Of a stretch of 44,550 bases of DNA, positions 31,268 to 40,168 are shown one piece after another. The translations under genes were made by a program, and so were the position numbers. Source of the stretch: an uncultured Collinsella sp. (GTDB lineage: Bacteria; Actinomycetota; Coriobacteriia; Coriobacteriales; Coriobacteriaceae); assembly GCA_902470345.1 (NCBI GenBank), contig CABRGB010000008.1:1-44550 (forward strand). The letters run 5' to 3'. The notes below the pieces were generated by a model. The model was not told the origin of the DNA. It ran no database searches and worked only from the letters and a program-made list of their open reading frames with translations. The first letter of the stretch is position 1, and every line of letters begins with the position of its first letter.

Positions 31268-31984
31268 TTAGAACAGGAGGGCGTAGATGACCGCCACGAC
31301 GACGGAGGGGAGCATGTTGGCCGTGCGGAAGGTCTGAGGTCGAATAAGGTTAACGCCAACACAGAAGATGAGCATGGAGCCCACAAGTGAAAGGCTGTTG
31401 AGGGCTGCGGTGGTCATGATGGGGGGGAGCGCGCCGGCAAAAAGCGTGATCGTGCCCTGGAATACGGCAACGGGCAGGGCCGAGAAGATGCAGCCGCGGC
31501 CAAGCGAGGCCGTCATGGTGCAGACGATGATGCAGTCCAGCGCGCCCTTCAGGGCAAGCGTGGACCAGTCGCCGAGCAGACCGTCCTGAATCGATCCTAC
31601 GATGGCCATGGCGCCGATACACACGGTGAGCGATGTCGAGACAAAGGCGTTGGTGAACTCGTTGTCGCCTTCGCTGCCGGTTTTGCGCTTGAGCCATTCG
31701 CCGAGGTTCTCGATGGCGGCCTCCAGGTTGATGGCCTCGCCGATGAGCGAACCAAGGGCAAATGAGACGATAAGCATGGTGGTGCCGGTGGTTGCCAACG
31801 TCTCTCCATCGATAACGAGCATCTTTTGCATGGTGCCGCCCAGGCCGATAAACAGAACGCACAACCCCGACGCCTTCATGAGCGTGTCTTGGATGCGGGG
31901 CGTAATGAAGCGCCCACCCATGAGGCCCAGCAGACCGCCCGCGATTAAAAGCGCGACGTTGATGATCGTTCCCAAACCCGGCAT
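31268..31984 (-). CDS. DUF554 membrane protein
   Basis: 238 aa, about seven hydrophobic segments. GLGTIINVALLIAGGLLGLM, LCVLFIGLGGTMQKML and the GALDCIIVCTMTASLGRG region match DUF554 (YqgA/YdfK-like), conserved membrane proteins of unknown transport role. Start 31984 follows AGGAGG six bases upstream. It is downstream of the surface operon on the same strand with an 89-bp gap, and could be read from it. Confidence 0.85.
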   Translation of the reverse strand: MPGLGTIINVALLIAGGLLGLMGGRFITPRIQDTLMKASGLCVLFIGLGGTMQKMLVIDGETLATTGTTMLIVSFALGSLIGEAINLEAAIENLGEWLKRKTGSEGDNEFTNAFVSTSLTVCIGAMAIVGSIQDGLLGDWSTLALKGALDCIIVCTMTASLGRGCIFSALPVAVFQGTITLFAGALPPIMTTAALNSLSLVGSMLIFCVGVNLIRPQTFRTANMLPSVVVAVIYALLF

Positions 31985-32073
31985 GAACCCTCCTGCAATT
32001 GATGCCAACGCGGCAATCGTAACAGAACGGGGAGGGGAGCGCTCAGTACCCGAGCCCAGCGGCGGTTGGCGGT

Positions 32074-33477
32074 TTAGGACAGGATGGGGCTAAAGACGAA
32101 GCGCAACGTCATGAGGTGCTGCGGGGATTCGATGGCTGCGGCAATGATGTCGGCATCTCGTGCACGATCGAACCCTTCAAGTTCCATTTGATAGGGGAAG
32201 TCTTCTTGGATACCGATGCGCCGCGGAACCAAAAGCTTGGTTCCATCGAATTCTTCGGTTCGCGTTCCGTCTGCTGCAACGGAATAAAGGTGTAACTTGG
32301 CGGTCGTTGTGGCATCAAGTGCCGAGATGGCTTGGATATCGTTCGATGCGCTCCTTGCTCCCACTGCTGTAAGTGCTGTGGGCGCGACGACTTCACCCGA
32401 AGGCAAAAAGACGAGTTCGACGGTATTGGGGAATGCGATGAGGATATTTTTGCGGCGGGGCGCATTGGCAGCGACTGGCTCAATGCTTGCGGCATCGACG
32501 GTTTCCGTGTGGTCGAGCGCGACCATCATGCAACAGTTGCCTTCGTCGACATCTGGGGGAGCGGCAAATTCCAGGCCGTCTTTCGGTTGGGGATCGCCTA
32601 GTTCGGTGGCGGTGTCGCCTGGCTTCTCGAGAGGGGCCGCAGTGTTGTCTTCTGACGATGCATCGTCTGCATCGTCAACATGTGGCGGTGCGTCTGTGAC
32701 CTCGTCTTTGGGGGATTTGTCATTATCGCTCGATATGGGAGCAGCAATCCCGACGGACCCCACTCCGTGCCATGTCATTTGGAGCAGCGCCGGATCGGCG
32801 AGAATGCGCTGCATGCCTTGCGCCTGGGCATCGATATTGATGGGGGCGGGTTCTGATCCGCGCGTGAGGTTAAGCGAGCCTTTCTGTCTGGTGCTTTGAG
32901 CCTCTTGGTCGTCCGCGTCGCCAGCGTAGAACAGCAAGGGCGCATCTCCCGTTGCGATGGCTTCGGTGTCCGCCTTGGTCAGTCGCAGCGATGCCGTAAA
33001 GGAGATGATGGGCTGCGCGCCATCGACATTCGAGGGAACGCAGCCCAGGCATACACCCCCTCCTTCTTCTTCATAGGCCGCGCTGTCGAAGACGACCTTC
33101 GCCCCGTTCGCCGAGTCATCGACCGAGTCAATATCGATGCGCAGCTCTAGGTCGCATGGGTCGCCATCGGCGTCGACTGCAGCCGATTTCCATGTGCAGA
33201 TGGCATAACCTGTCTGGGGGCCGTTCTCCTTGTCCGGTCGCTTGATATCCACGACTATCGAGTCGACCGTATTGCGGTGAAGGCATCCCGAGGTTCGGAC
33301 CGTGGCGCGTGCGAGCGAAAAACGTTGGCAGGCGACGATACCCGACGAATTCGCCACGGGGTTCAGAGCTTGCGGTAAGGAGTTTGCCGTGGCGGGCGTC
33401 GCCCAAGCGGCGAGAGGCGTACCGCTTACCAGTGCGCTGCAGAGCGCGGCGACGGGCAAAAGGTTTTTGGGTGCCAT
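32074..33477 (-). CDS. Large secreted protein of the surface operon
   Basis: 467 aa with a signal peptide (LLPVAALCSALVSGTPLAAWA). Cysteine pairs near GCVPS and NCCMM, a Pro/Asp/Glu-rich linker (about 250-310), and beta-rich segments to both sides. No cell-wall sorting signal or membrane anchor at the C-terminus (ends FVFSPILS). No family recognised. AGGAGAACC precedes the ATG. It is the last gene of the five-gene surface operon, 39 bases after the small anchored protein. Confidence 0.7.
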   Translation of the reverse strand: MAPKNLLPVAALCSALVSGTPLAAWATPATANSLPQALNPVANSSGIVACQRFSLARATVRTSGCLHRNTVDSIVVDIKRPDKENGPQTGYAICTWKSAAVDADGDPCDLELRIDIDSVDDSANGAKVVFDSAAYEEEGGGVCLGCVPSNVDGAQPIISFTASLRLTKADTEAIATGDAPLLFYAGDADDQEAQSTRQKGSLNLTRGSEPAPINIDAQAQGMQRILADPALLQMTWHGVGSVGIAAPISSDNDKSPKDEVTDAPPHVDDADDASSEDNTAAPLEKPGDTATELGDPQPKDGLEFAAPPDVDEGNCCMMVALDHTETVDAASIEPVAANAPRRKNILIAFPNTVELVFLPSGEVVAPTALTAVGARSASNDIQAISALDATTTAKLHLYSVAADGTRTEEFDGTKLLVPRRIGIQEDFPYQMELEGFDRARDADIIAAAIESPQHLMTLRFVFSPILS

Positions 33478-33516
33478 GGTTCTCCTATCTAATTCGCGTA
33501 CTCCGGTCGTGCTTGG

Positions 33517-33777
33517 CTATTGGTTGCGTTTGATGTGCAGGCCAAGGCACGTCAGTCCTGCTCCCACCGTGGCGGCGCCTGTCGCAATGAGTTGCCGGGT
33601 GTCGCTCGTCTGAGCGAGCGGCTCGTGATGGCCGCCGCGATTAAGGCCCGAAAGGTCGACGGTCACTTCTGTGGCCGCCTGCGCTTGCTCTTGTTGAGCA
33701 AAGGCCATGGCAGGCGCCGACGCCAAGATGCCGACGATGGCGGTCAGTGCGATCGCCTTAGGACGTGGCGTGCGCAC
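33517..33777 (-). CDS. Small secreted protein with a sortase-like C-terminal anchor
   Basis: About 86 aa from a GTG at 33777 that overlaps the end of the previous gene; the exact start is uncertain. A signal peptide (AIALTAIVGILASAPAMAFA) is followed by only about 30 mature residues. The end is PLAQTSD, a hydrophobic helix (LIATGAATVGAGLTCLGLHI) and KRNQ, the layout of a sortase substrate with a non-canonical LAQTS motif in place of LPxTG. Likely a small wall-linked subunit or adaptor for its neighbours. Confidence 0.6.
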   Translation of the reverse strand: MRTPRPKAIALTAIVGILASAPAMAFAQQEQAQAATEVTVDLSGLNRGGHHEPLAQTSDTRQLIATGAATVGAGLTCLGLHIKRNQ

Positions 33778-34360
33778 CGGGCTCGACCGTCCAGGTGATG
33801 CTTGCCACTTGATCTCCCGTACCGCCGGCGTGGTAGATGTCACGCGTGACGCGGGCGACGTGGCCACTCACATTGAGCTTGATTTTGTCCGTTCCGTCGG
33901 CAATGCCCTCGTACTTCATGTCGAAGTTTGCGTCTTTGGAAAGATCGAGGCCCGTAGTCTGAGTCGCCGAGCTGGCATCCTTTTCTGCCTTATCGGGGCC
34001 AACCTTAAAATCGATGGAGTTCTGGGCCGAACCCGTCTTTGCATCTGCAACGATTGTCCAGTCGTTCTTGGCCGTGACCTTCATGTTAGTGACGTGGATG
34101 CCATATGCCGAGAGGTTGTCGATGGTAATCGTCTTGTCGGAGGGTCCTACAAGCTTTCCGTCGGCTTGGGCGGCAAAGGGGATGACCGTTGGTGCCTTAA
34201 ACGAAACATTGCTAATGTCGGCCTTCACCGTCACATCGGTGGTTCCAACGCGCACCTCTGCCATGGCCGCCGTTGGCGCGGCGCCCATCGCAAGTGCGAG
34301 CGTAAGCCCTGCGCCCACGGCGAGTGCCCTGGCTCCGCTCAGGTTCATGGGTGTGTTCAT
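33758..34360 (-). CDS. Secreted beta-rich surface protein
   Basis: 200 aa with a signal peptide (LAVGAGLTLALAMGAAPTAAMA). The mature part, VRVGTTDVTVKADISNVSF then APTVIPFAAQADGKLVGPSD and ITIDNLSAYGIHVTNMKV, looks like a beta-sandwich found in surface proteins of gut Gram-positive bacteria, ending SITWTVEPGAHATS. No anchor of its own. AAAGGA precedes ATG 34360. The 87-bp gap before it holds a TCACGG/CCGTGA hairpin (34380-34398). Confidence 0.7.
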   Translation of the reverse strand: MNTPMNLSGARALAVGAGLTLALAMGAAPTAAMAEVRVGTTDVTVKADISNVSFKAPTVIPFAAQADGKLVGPSDKTITIDNLSAYGIHVTNMKVTAKNDWTIVADAKTGSAQNSIDFKVGPDKAEKDASSATQTTGLDLSKDANFDMKYEGIADGTDKIKLNVSGHVARVTRDIYHAGGTGDQVASITWTVEPGAHATS

Positions 34361-34447
34361 AATCGATCCTTTCTGCTCGTCACGGACTGTTTCCGTGATG
34401 GTTGGACGAATGGGGACAGGGTGCTGCCCCTGCGAGCGCGTCGGCCG

Positions 34448-34957
34448 CTAGCCTTCTGCCTGGGCCACCCGCACTTTGACGCGCGTCGGATTGCCGTGGG
34501 TGTCGTAGGTCTTGGCATCGAGTGCCTGAATCTCGATATAAGCCTCGCCTTCTTGGATATCGCCGGCGGGGCAGGTCTCAACCGTCTTGCCGGCTTCGAC
34601 CACACCGGACTCATAGATGGTCTCGTCGTTTTGAATCACGCGGAAGCGCTGGGGAAACTTGTTGTCTTGGACGTTTTGCACGTTGACGCGCAGCTTGCCG
34701 CCTTCCTGCAACTGTGCGACCGGCGCGACCGAGATCGTCATCATGTTGTCGCGGACAATGGCGTCGAGCTCATCCTGGATTTCTTGGCGCGATTTACCTT
34801 CTGCCGTCGTGACTGAGGCGCCCGCTTCGGGCACGGGCTGCGACTGCCAGGCGTATAGCCCTACGGCGATGAGGGCGCAGACGATAGCCAGGCAGACAAC
34901 GACGAGTTTCTTGCGGCGCCCCAGTCCTGCAAGGCGGGGCGGCTTCTTCGCGCTCAT
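34448..34957 (-). CDS. Single-pass membrane protein with an extracellular beta domain
   Basis: 169 aa. After a basic start (MSAKKPPRLAGLGRRKK) one membrane helix (LVVVCLAIVCALIAVGLYAW) leads to an extracellular region: RQEIQDELDAIVRDNMMTIS, then NVQNVQDNKFPQRFRV and ETIYESGVVEAGK. From memory, similar proteins accompany beta-sandwich surface proteins in Clostridia and Enterococcus, but I cannot name a family. Start 34957 overlaps the preceding gene's stop by 4 bases (ATGA). Confidence 0.72.
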   Translation of the reverse strand: MSAKKPPRLAGLGRRKKLVVVCLAIVCALIAVGLYAWQSQPVPEAGASVTTAEGKSRQEIQDELDAIVRDNMMTISVAPVAQLQEGGKLRVNVQNVQDNKFPQRFRVIQNDETIYESGVVEAGKTVETCPAGDIQEGEAYIEIQALDAKTYDTHGNPTRVKVRVAQAEG

Positions 34958-35250
34958 GCGGCGTCCTTGGTGGTGTAGACGCGTGCGAACGTGGACGGGT
35001 CCGCTCCAAAGAGCATGTGAAGCATCAGGCGGCGCGAATAGATGAGCTCGTCGAAGTCGTGAGGGAGCTCGATGTTGTGGATGCGCGCGATGTGGTGGGC
35101 GAGCGCCGAGAACGACTCGGGGTCGCAGATAACATCGGTGGTGACGTGGTAGACCGTCGTATCGGGGAACGCCTCTTCGTCGAAAGGCAGGAGATAGGGA
35201 TCGTCGTCGACCTCGATGGCGACGCCGTACTGGGGCCAGTAATATGCCAT
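34954..35250 (-). CDS. Small cytoplasmic protein heading the surface operon
   Basis: 98 aa, no signal or membrane segment. Acidic start (YYWPQYGVAIEVDDDPYLLPF), then VYHVTTDVICDPESFSALAHH. The opening, on bivalent YWPQYGVAIEVDDDP, faintly resembles the strand of a DUF559-type fold (vaiEvDg) but it is too short for an active enzyme. GGGAGG precedes ATG 35250. Translationally coupled to the next gene. Function unknown. Confidence 0.65.
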   Translation of the reverse strand: MAYYWPQYGVAIEVDDDPYLLPFDEEAFPDTTVYHVTTDVICDPESFSALAHHIARIHNIELPHDFDELIYSRRLMLHMLFGADPSTFARVYTTKDAA

Positions 35251-35324
35251 GGGAACCTCCCTGCTTCTGGGGCCAAAACTTCCATTGGTTTTGGCTGTCG
35301 ATGCCGACCGTATCAGTCACTACT

Positions 35325-35360
35325 TGACCAATTTCTGACCAAATGCTTGACGGATTGACA
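35325..35360. promoter_or_regulatory. Array of four TGAC direct repeats upstream of the lactate dehydrogenase genes
   Basis: TGACC (35325), TGACC (35336), TGACG (35348) and TGACA (35356) recur at 11, 12 and 8 bp. TTGACA at 35355-35360 or TTGACG at 35347 may double as a -35. The 346-bp divergent region also holds GAGAC-G-GTCTC (35516-35526) and a leader of about 200 nt with nothing else I recognise. Confidence 0.35.
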
Positions 35361-35596
35361 TCTCCGCAGGTAAAAGATGGTAAAAATTACTTCAACTTTT
35401 TTCGAGCAACAATTGCGTGGTCGCTGGCGGTAAAGCGATATGTGTCAAAAGCATCGTCTGCCGAGGAAACCTTGCCGCTCGCCGAATTGCGCGAACGTAA
35501 AAATCGCCAATTATGGAGACGGTCTCGAACACGTCGACAAAACGATGCGGTAACATCTCCCTGCAAACACTGTAGTTAGCTAAAGGGGGAGTTCGC

Positions 35597-37198
35597 GTGT
35601 CTGCAACCATCAAACCCTTCACCGACGAGTTCGAAGAGTATGGTCGCGATGAGTCTCGCACATCGGGCGAGGCCTCGAGCATCTCGTTTCCGACAACGGA
35701 GGACGAGGTCCGCGCCATTTTGAAAAAGCTCCATGCCGAGCGTGTCCCGGTGACGGTTCAGGGCGCCCGGACCGGTCTTGCCGCCGGCGCCGTGCCTCAT
35801 GGCGGTCACGTTCTCAATACTTCCCGCATGAATCGCTACCTAGGCATTCGCCGCGATGAGCAGGGCCGCTTTCTTTTGCGTGCGGCGCCCGGCGTCGTGC
35901 TGTCTGAGCTGCGCAAGCAACTGGGCAAGAAAGTGCTGCCGACTGCCGGCTGGGACCAGGCATCGCTTGAGGCCTACGAGGAGTTCCAAGAAGCTCCCGA
36001 GCAATTCTTTCCTACCGATCCCACCGAGGCGTCTGCCTGCCTGGGCGGTATGGCGGCATGCAACGCTTCCGGCGCCCGTAGCTACGCTTACGGCCCCATG
36101 CGCCCTCACGTCACGGGCCTTCATGTCGTGCTGACCGATGGCGACCTGCTCGAGCTTCACCGTGGCGAGGTTTTTGCACAGGGTCGTCGCCTTTCGCTCG
36201 TCACGGCGCAGGGCCGCACGCTCGAGCTCGACCTTCCCGACTACACCATGCCCAAGACCAAAAATGCTTCGGGCTATTTCGTTGCTGACGATATGGATGC
36301 CGTCGATCTGTTTATCGGTGCGTGCGGCACGCTCGGCGTCGTCACCGAGCTCGAGATTGCCCTGCAGGCGGCGCCTGCGGTCGTTTGGGGCGTGAGCTGC
36401 TTCTTTGACAGCGAAGACAAGGCCGTGTCCTTCACCGATTCTGTGCGTCCCGTCCTGTCCCACGCGGCCGCCATCGAATATTTCGATGCGGGCGCCCTGG
36501 ATATCCTGCGTCGTCAGCGTGAGCAGTCGACCGCGTTCGCCTCGCTGCCGGCGCTCGACAAAGACGCCAAGGTCTGTGTCTACGTGGAGCTCGACTGCGA
36601 CGACGAAGCCCAGGCGACTGAGGAGCTGTATCACTTGGGGTGGGTACTGGAGCTTGCGGGAGGCAGCGACGATGCGACATGGGTCGCGCGCACCGAGGTC
36701 GATCGCGAATGCCAGCGGTTCTTCCGCCACGCCGTCCCCGAGAGTGTCAACATGCTCATCGACGAGCGTCGCCGCACCGACCCCACCATTACCAAACTGG
36801 GGTCGGATATGTCGGTACCCAACGCGCGCCTGGCCGATGTCGTTGCCTTCTATCGCCGCACGCTGGCCGAAAGCGGGCTTGAGTCTGCCGCCTGGGGACA
36901 TATCGGCAACAACCATCTGCATGTGAATATCCTGCCGCGCGATGCGCAGGACTACCGTCGCGGTGGTGAGCTGTTTGCCCGGTGGGCTGCGGAGGTAACG
37001 GCTATGGGCGGCGCCGTCTCTGCCGAGCACGGCGTCGGCAAGATCAAAGCGGGCTTTTTGGAGACGATGTACGGCCACGAGGCCATGGTCGAATCGGCTC
37101 GACTCAAGCTGCAGCTCGATCCTGCCGGGCAGCTGGGTCGTGGCAACCTGTTTTCGGAGAAGCTCTTGGATGAACTCGTCCAGAAAGGGGGCGCGTGA
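35597..37198 (+). CDS. FAD-linked D-lactate/glycolate-type dehydrogenase
   Basis: 533 aa. The PCMH FAD-binding domain is N-terminal (VPVTVQGARTGLAAGAVPHGG, ASACLGGMAACNASGARSYAYG quoted in part: GGMAACNASGARS). The C-terminal FAD-oxidase domain has HIGNNHLHVNILP and GGAVSAEHGVGKIKAGF. Starts with GTG 35597 after AAAGGGGGAG. It oxidises a 2-hydroxy acid, most likely D-lactate. It overlaps or abuts etfB and etfA, as in the lactate dehydrogenase/Etf complex of Acetobacterium, which couples lactate oxidation to NAD+ using ferredoxin. No lactate permease is nearby. Confidence 0.88.
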   Translation: MSATIKPFTDEFEEYGRDESRTSGEASSISFPTTEDEVRAILKKLHAERVPVTVQGARTGLAAGAVPHGGHVLNTSRMNRYLGIRRDEQGRFLLRAAPGVVLSELRKQLGKKVLPTAGWDQASLEAYEEFQEAPEQFFPTDPTEASACLGGMAACNASGARSYAYGPMRPHVTGLHVVLTDGDLLELHRGEVFAQGRRLSLVTAQGRTLELDLPDYTMPKTKNASGYFVADDMDAVDLFIGACGTLGVVTELEIALQAAPAVVWGVSCFFDSEDKAVSFTDSVRPVLSHAAAIEYFDAGALDILRRQREQSTAFASLPALDKDAKVCVYVELDCDDEAQATEELYHLGWVLELAGGSDDATWVARTEVDRECQRFFRHAVPESVNMLIDERRRTDPTITKLGSDMSVPNARLADVVAFYRRTLAESGLESAAWGHIGNNHLHVNILPRDAQDYRRGGELFARWAAEVTAMGGAVSAEHGVGKIKAGFLETMYGHEAMVESARLKLQLDPAGQLGRGNLFSEKLLDELVQKGGA

Positions 37199-38016
37199 AG
37201 ATGAGCGATTTCCATATGGTGGTGTGCGTCAAGGCGGTACCGGGAAGCACCGAGGTCAAGATGGACCCCAAAACCAATACCATCGTGCGTGATGGCAAGC
37301 GGGCGGTCATTAATCCCTTCGATGCAAGTGCCCTCGAATGCGCTCTGGCGCTCAAGGACGACTTTATCGGCTTTGGCATGGATGTGCGTGTGACGGTGGT
37401 GTCGATGGGTATCCCTGCAACCGAATCGCTGCTGCGCGACTGCATTGCCCGCGGCGCCGATGATGCGCTGCTGCTGACCGATCGCGCCTTTGCGGGCGCG
37501 GACACGTTGGCGACCACCTATGCCCTCAAATGCGGTATCGAGGCGCTCGACGAGGACTTCGATCTGCTCATCTGCGGCAAGATGGCGGTAGATGGCGATA
37601 CCGCCCAGATTGGCCCCGAGCTGGCCGGCGCCTTCGAGGTTCCCTGCGTGACCGATGTGAGCTGCGTGCAGAGCGCAGGTTTTACGACGTGCGGTGCGCT
37701 TTCGCTCGTTCACGGTTGCGATGCCGGCGAGGAGACGGTCTATCTGGAGATGCCGTGCGCGATGACGACCGCCAAGGAGATCGGCCAGCTGCGCATGCCG
37801 AGCATCGCCGGCATTCGCGCGGCCGAAGATGCGGATGTGCGGGTGGTCTGTGCTGCCGATGCACATGCTGACCCTTCGCGTTGCGGCCTTACCGGATCGC
37901 CGACGCAGGTCGTGCGCTCGTTTGTGCCCGACCGCGACCAAACGTGCGAGGCCATCGAGGGCACGCCGGTCGAGCAGGCGGCAAAGATTGCCAAGATTAT
38001 CGAGGGGATGGCATAG
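37195..38016 (+). CDS. etfB: Electron-transfer flavoprotein beta subunit
   Basis: 273 aa. Family blocks: VVCVKAVPGSTEVKMDPKT, RAVINPFDASALECAL, DLLICGKMAVDGDTAQIGPELA and LEMPCAMTTAKEIGQLRMPS. Binds nucleotide/FAD between domains with EtfA. GTG 37195 overlaps the preceding stop by 4 bases; ATG 37201 is an alternative. etfA begins immediately after its stop. Forms a heterodimer with the ferredoxin-EtfA, feeding electrons to or from the dehydrogenase. Confidence 0.92.
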   Translation: MKMSDFHMVVCVKAVPGSTEVKMDPKTNTIVRDGKRAVINPFDASALECALALKDDFIGFGMDVRVTVVSMGIPATESLLRDCIARGADDALLLTDRAFAGADTLATTYALKCGIEALDEDFDLLICGKMAVDGDTAQIGPELAGAFEVPCVTDVSCVQSAGFTTCGALSLVHGCDAGEETVYLEMPCAMTTAKEIGQLRMPSIAGIRAAEDADVRVVCAADAHADPSRCGLTGSPTQVVRSFVPDRDQTCEAIEGTPVEQAAKIAKIIEGMA

Positions 38017-39222
38017 ATGAGCGGACTGATAATCGATAGCGAGGCGTGCGTTGGCTGTGGCCGCTGCGTTCGCGCCTGTGCCTCGGGTGGCATTGTGATG
38101 GAGGGCGAGCGCCCCAACCGCTGCGCCCATGTGACCGACGGCTGTATCTTGTGCGGCGGGTGCGTCGACGCCTGCCCCGTCAATGCCATTTCGATCGAGC
38201 GCGACGAGGCCGCCGGCGCGGTTGACCTCGATGCGTATCGAGACATATGGGTATTCGTTCAGACCGACGATCACGATGTCGTGGCTCCGGTGGCCTACGA
38301 GCTCATGGGTAAGGGGCGCGAGCTTGCCGATGCTCGCGGTTGCCGTCTGGTGGCATTGGCCGGCATGGGCCCCGAGGGCTCGCTTGAGGACCTGGAGCAT
38401 CTGGTCTGCGCCGGTGCCGACGAGGTCGTGGTCTGCCGCGACGAGCGACTGCGCCAAAACGATGCGGAGATCTATGCTCGTCTCATCTGCGATTTGGTGG
38501 CCGAGCGCAGACCCGAGGCCATTCTGTACGGCGCGACCGCCTTTGGTCGTGAGCTGGCGCCCGGTGTGGCCGTACGCTTGCAGACGGGCCTTACGGCCGA
38601 CTGTACGGTGCTTTCGATGGATACGGAGGCGGGTCTACTGCAGCAGACCCGCCCGGCGTTTGGCGGCAACTTGATGGCCACCATTATCTGCCCCAATCAT
38701 CGTCCCCAGATGGCAACGGTGCGTCCCGGCATCTTTGGGGTACCCGAGTTTGATTACAGCCGCTCTGGCACGATTACCCAGGTATCGCTTGCGGATGATG
38801 CTAAGGCCCGCGTCGAGATCTCGATTCCCGCCGAGGAGTGGGGGCAGCAGACATCAATTGCCGATGCCGAGCGCCTGGTCGTGGTGGGCCGCGGCATTGG
38901 CTTCAAGAAGAATCTGCCCCTGATGCGAAAGCTCGCCGATGCCTTGGGTGCCGAGCTTGGTTGCACGCGTCCTGTTGTGGAGGCAGGTTGGCTGGAGTAC
39001 CGCCACCAGGTTGGGCAGACCGGCGTGTCGGTTTCGCCCAAGCTCCTTGTGAGCATCGGCGTTTCGGGTGCTATCCAGCACCTAGCCGGCATCGGCGGCG
39101 CGGAGTGCGTCATTGCCGTCAACGAGGACCCAGATGCCCCCATCTTCGGCGCTGCGCAGTATAAAGTTGTCGGCGACGCCGTCGAAGTCGTCGAAGAGCT
39201 CCTGGCCCAGCTCGAGCGCTAG
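38017..39222 (+). CDS. etfA: Electron-transfer flavoprotein alpha subunit with N-terminal 2x[4Fe-4S] ferredoxin domain
   Basis: 401 aa. Residues 1-65 carry two cluster motifs, CVGCGRCVRACASGG and CILCGGCVDACPVNA. The EtfA part follows, with an FAD-binding end: VVVGRGIGFKKNL, GQTGVSVSPKLLVSIGVSGA and NEDPDAPIF. The ferredoxin fusion is characteristic of Etfs in bifurcating lactate dehydrogenase (LctC) and caffeyl-CoA reductase (CarE) complexes. ATG follows the etfB TAG with no gap. Its stop codon overlaps the convergent HD gene by 4 bases. Confidence 0.93.
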   Translation: MSGLIIDSEACVGCGRCVRACASGGIVMEGERPNRCAHVTDGCILCGGCVDACPVNAISIERDEAAGAVDLDAYRDIWVFVQTDDHDVVAPVAYELMGKGRELADARGCRLVALAGMGPEGSLEDLEHLVCAGADEVVVCRDERLRQNDAEIYARLICDLVAERRPEAILYGATAFGRELAPGVAVRLQTGLTADCTVLSMDTEAGLLQQTRPAFGGNLMATIICPNHRPQMATVRPGIFGVPEFDYSRSGTITQVSLADDAKARVEISIPAEEWGQQTSIADAERLVVVGRGIGFKKNLPLMRKLADALGAELGCTRPVVEAGWLEYRHQVGQTGVSVSPKLLVSIGVSGAIQHLAGIGGAECVIAVNEDPDAPIFGAAQYKVVGDAVEVVEELLAQLER

Positions 39223-40031
39223 GCGCCGGCCAGCCAGGCTCGCATCTCTTTCTTTAGGCGTTCCCAGGTCGCTTGCGTGGCGGGGTCGGTAAAGGGCCGC
39301 ACGATGCCAAAAGGTGCGTCGAGCAGGCGGTAGATATCGCCCTGCTCGCGCGCCAGCGCGCGGCTTGCCGGATAGACGAGCTCAAACATAAAGCAGATAA
39401 GCCCCACCAAGTAGTCCGCGGGCTCATCGCGCTCATCGCGCGTGACGCAGCGGTGCTCGTCAAAGGCAGTCAGCGTCGGTGCCGAGAAGTGGCTGGCAAG
39501 AAACACGTCCTCATCCACTTTGAGGATGGTGTCGACGGTGCTGTCGGCGATGGTGCGCATAATGTCGGCCTTGTCGCCATCGCGCACAATATCGCAGAAG
39601 CGCCGCGTGCGCTCGTCGAGCTGCGCGGGTAGACGGAAATCGCTGTGATAGGCAATGCTTGCGCGAATCAACTCGTCTTCTACCGGATCGTCGATAAAGT
39701 CGCGGATACTTGTTGTCGCGGGCGCATCTGTAGGGTTTTCGCCAAAGAGAACCTCGACGCCCAACGCCGCATGGCTCATGCTCTCGGCATCCTTAAACGT
39801 GTCCCAGCGTCGCAGCTGCTCAAAGCGACCCATATCGTGCAGCAGGCCGCAAAGCCACGCTAGGTCAATGTCCTGAGGTGACCAGCCCTGTTCGCGTGCC
39901 ACGGCATCGCATGCCTCGGCAACGTGGTACGTATGCTCGATTTTGAGCGCGATACGCGGATTGGCGGCATCGTAGGCATCGGTGTAGGTCTTGAAGGCCG
40001 CGGCAGCCCGCGTTCGATCGATAGCTGTCAT
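39219..40031 (-). CDS. HD-domain phosphohydrolase
   Basis: 270 aa. EHTYHVAEACDAVA, then the HD pair in WLCGLLHDMGRFEQ, and later AYHSDFR and DIVRDGDKADIMR supply the His/Asp metal site of HD hydrolases. Substrate unknown; probably a nucleotide or a cyclic nucleotide. Its last 4 bases overlap the etfA stop from the opposite strand, so no terminator lies between them. A tandem TGTGTCTTTC repeat (40050-40069) lies just upstream of its start. Confidence 0.85.
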   Translation of the reverse strand: MTAIDRTRAAAAFKTYTDAYDAANPRIALKIEHTYHVAEACDAVAREQGWSPQDIDLAWLCGLLHDMGRFEQLRRWDTFKDAESMSHAALGVEVLFGENPTDAPATTSIRDFIDDPVEDELIRASIAYHSDFRLPAQLDERTRRFCDIVRDGDKADIMRTIADSTVDTILKVDEDVFLASHFSAPTLTAFDEHRCVTRDERDEPADYLVGLICFMFELVYPASRALAREQGDIYRLLDAPFGIVRPFTDPATQATWERLKKEMRAWLAGA

Positions 40032-40168
40032 AATGACTTCCTAAAAAGTTGTGTCTTTCTGTGTCTTTCGATCCGGTGGCAATTGTAGGTGAACTCGGTT
40101 GCCATCGGGCGATGGTTCTGCCGCGTCGTTGAATGCGGCTCGGAAATCTTGTCGGGACGAGGAACGCT

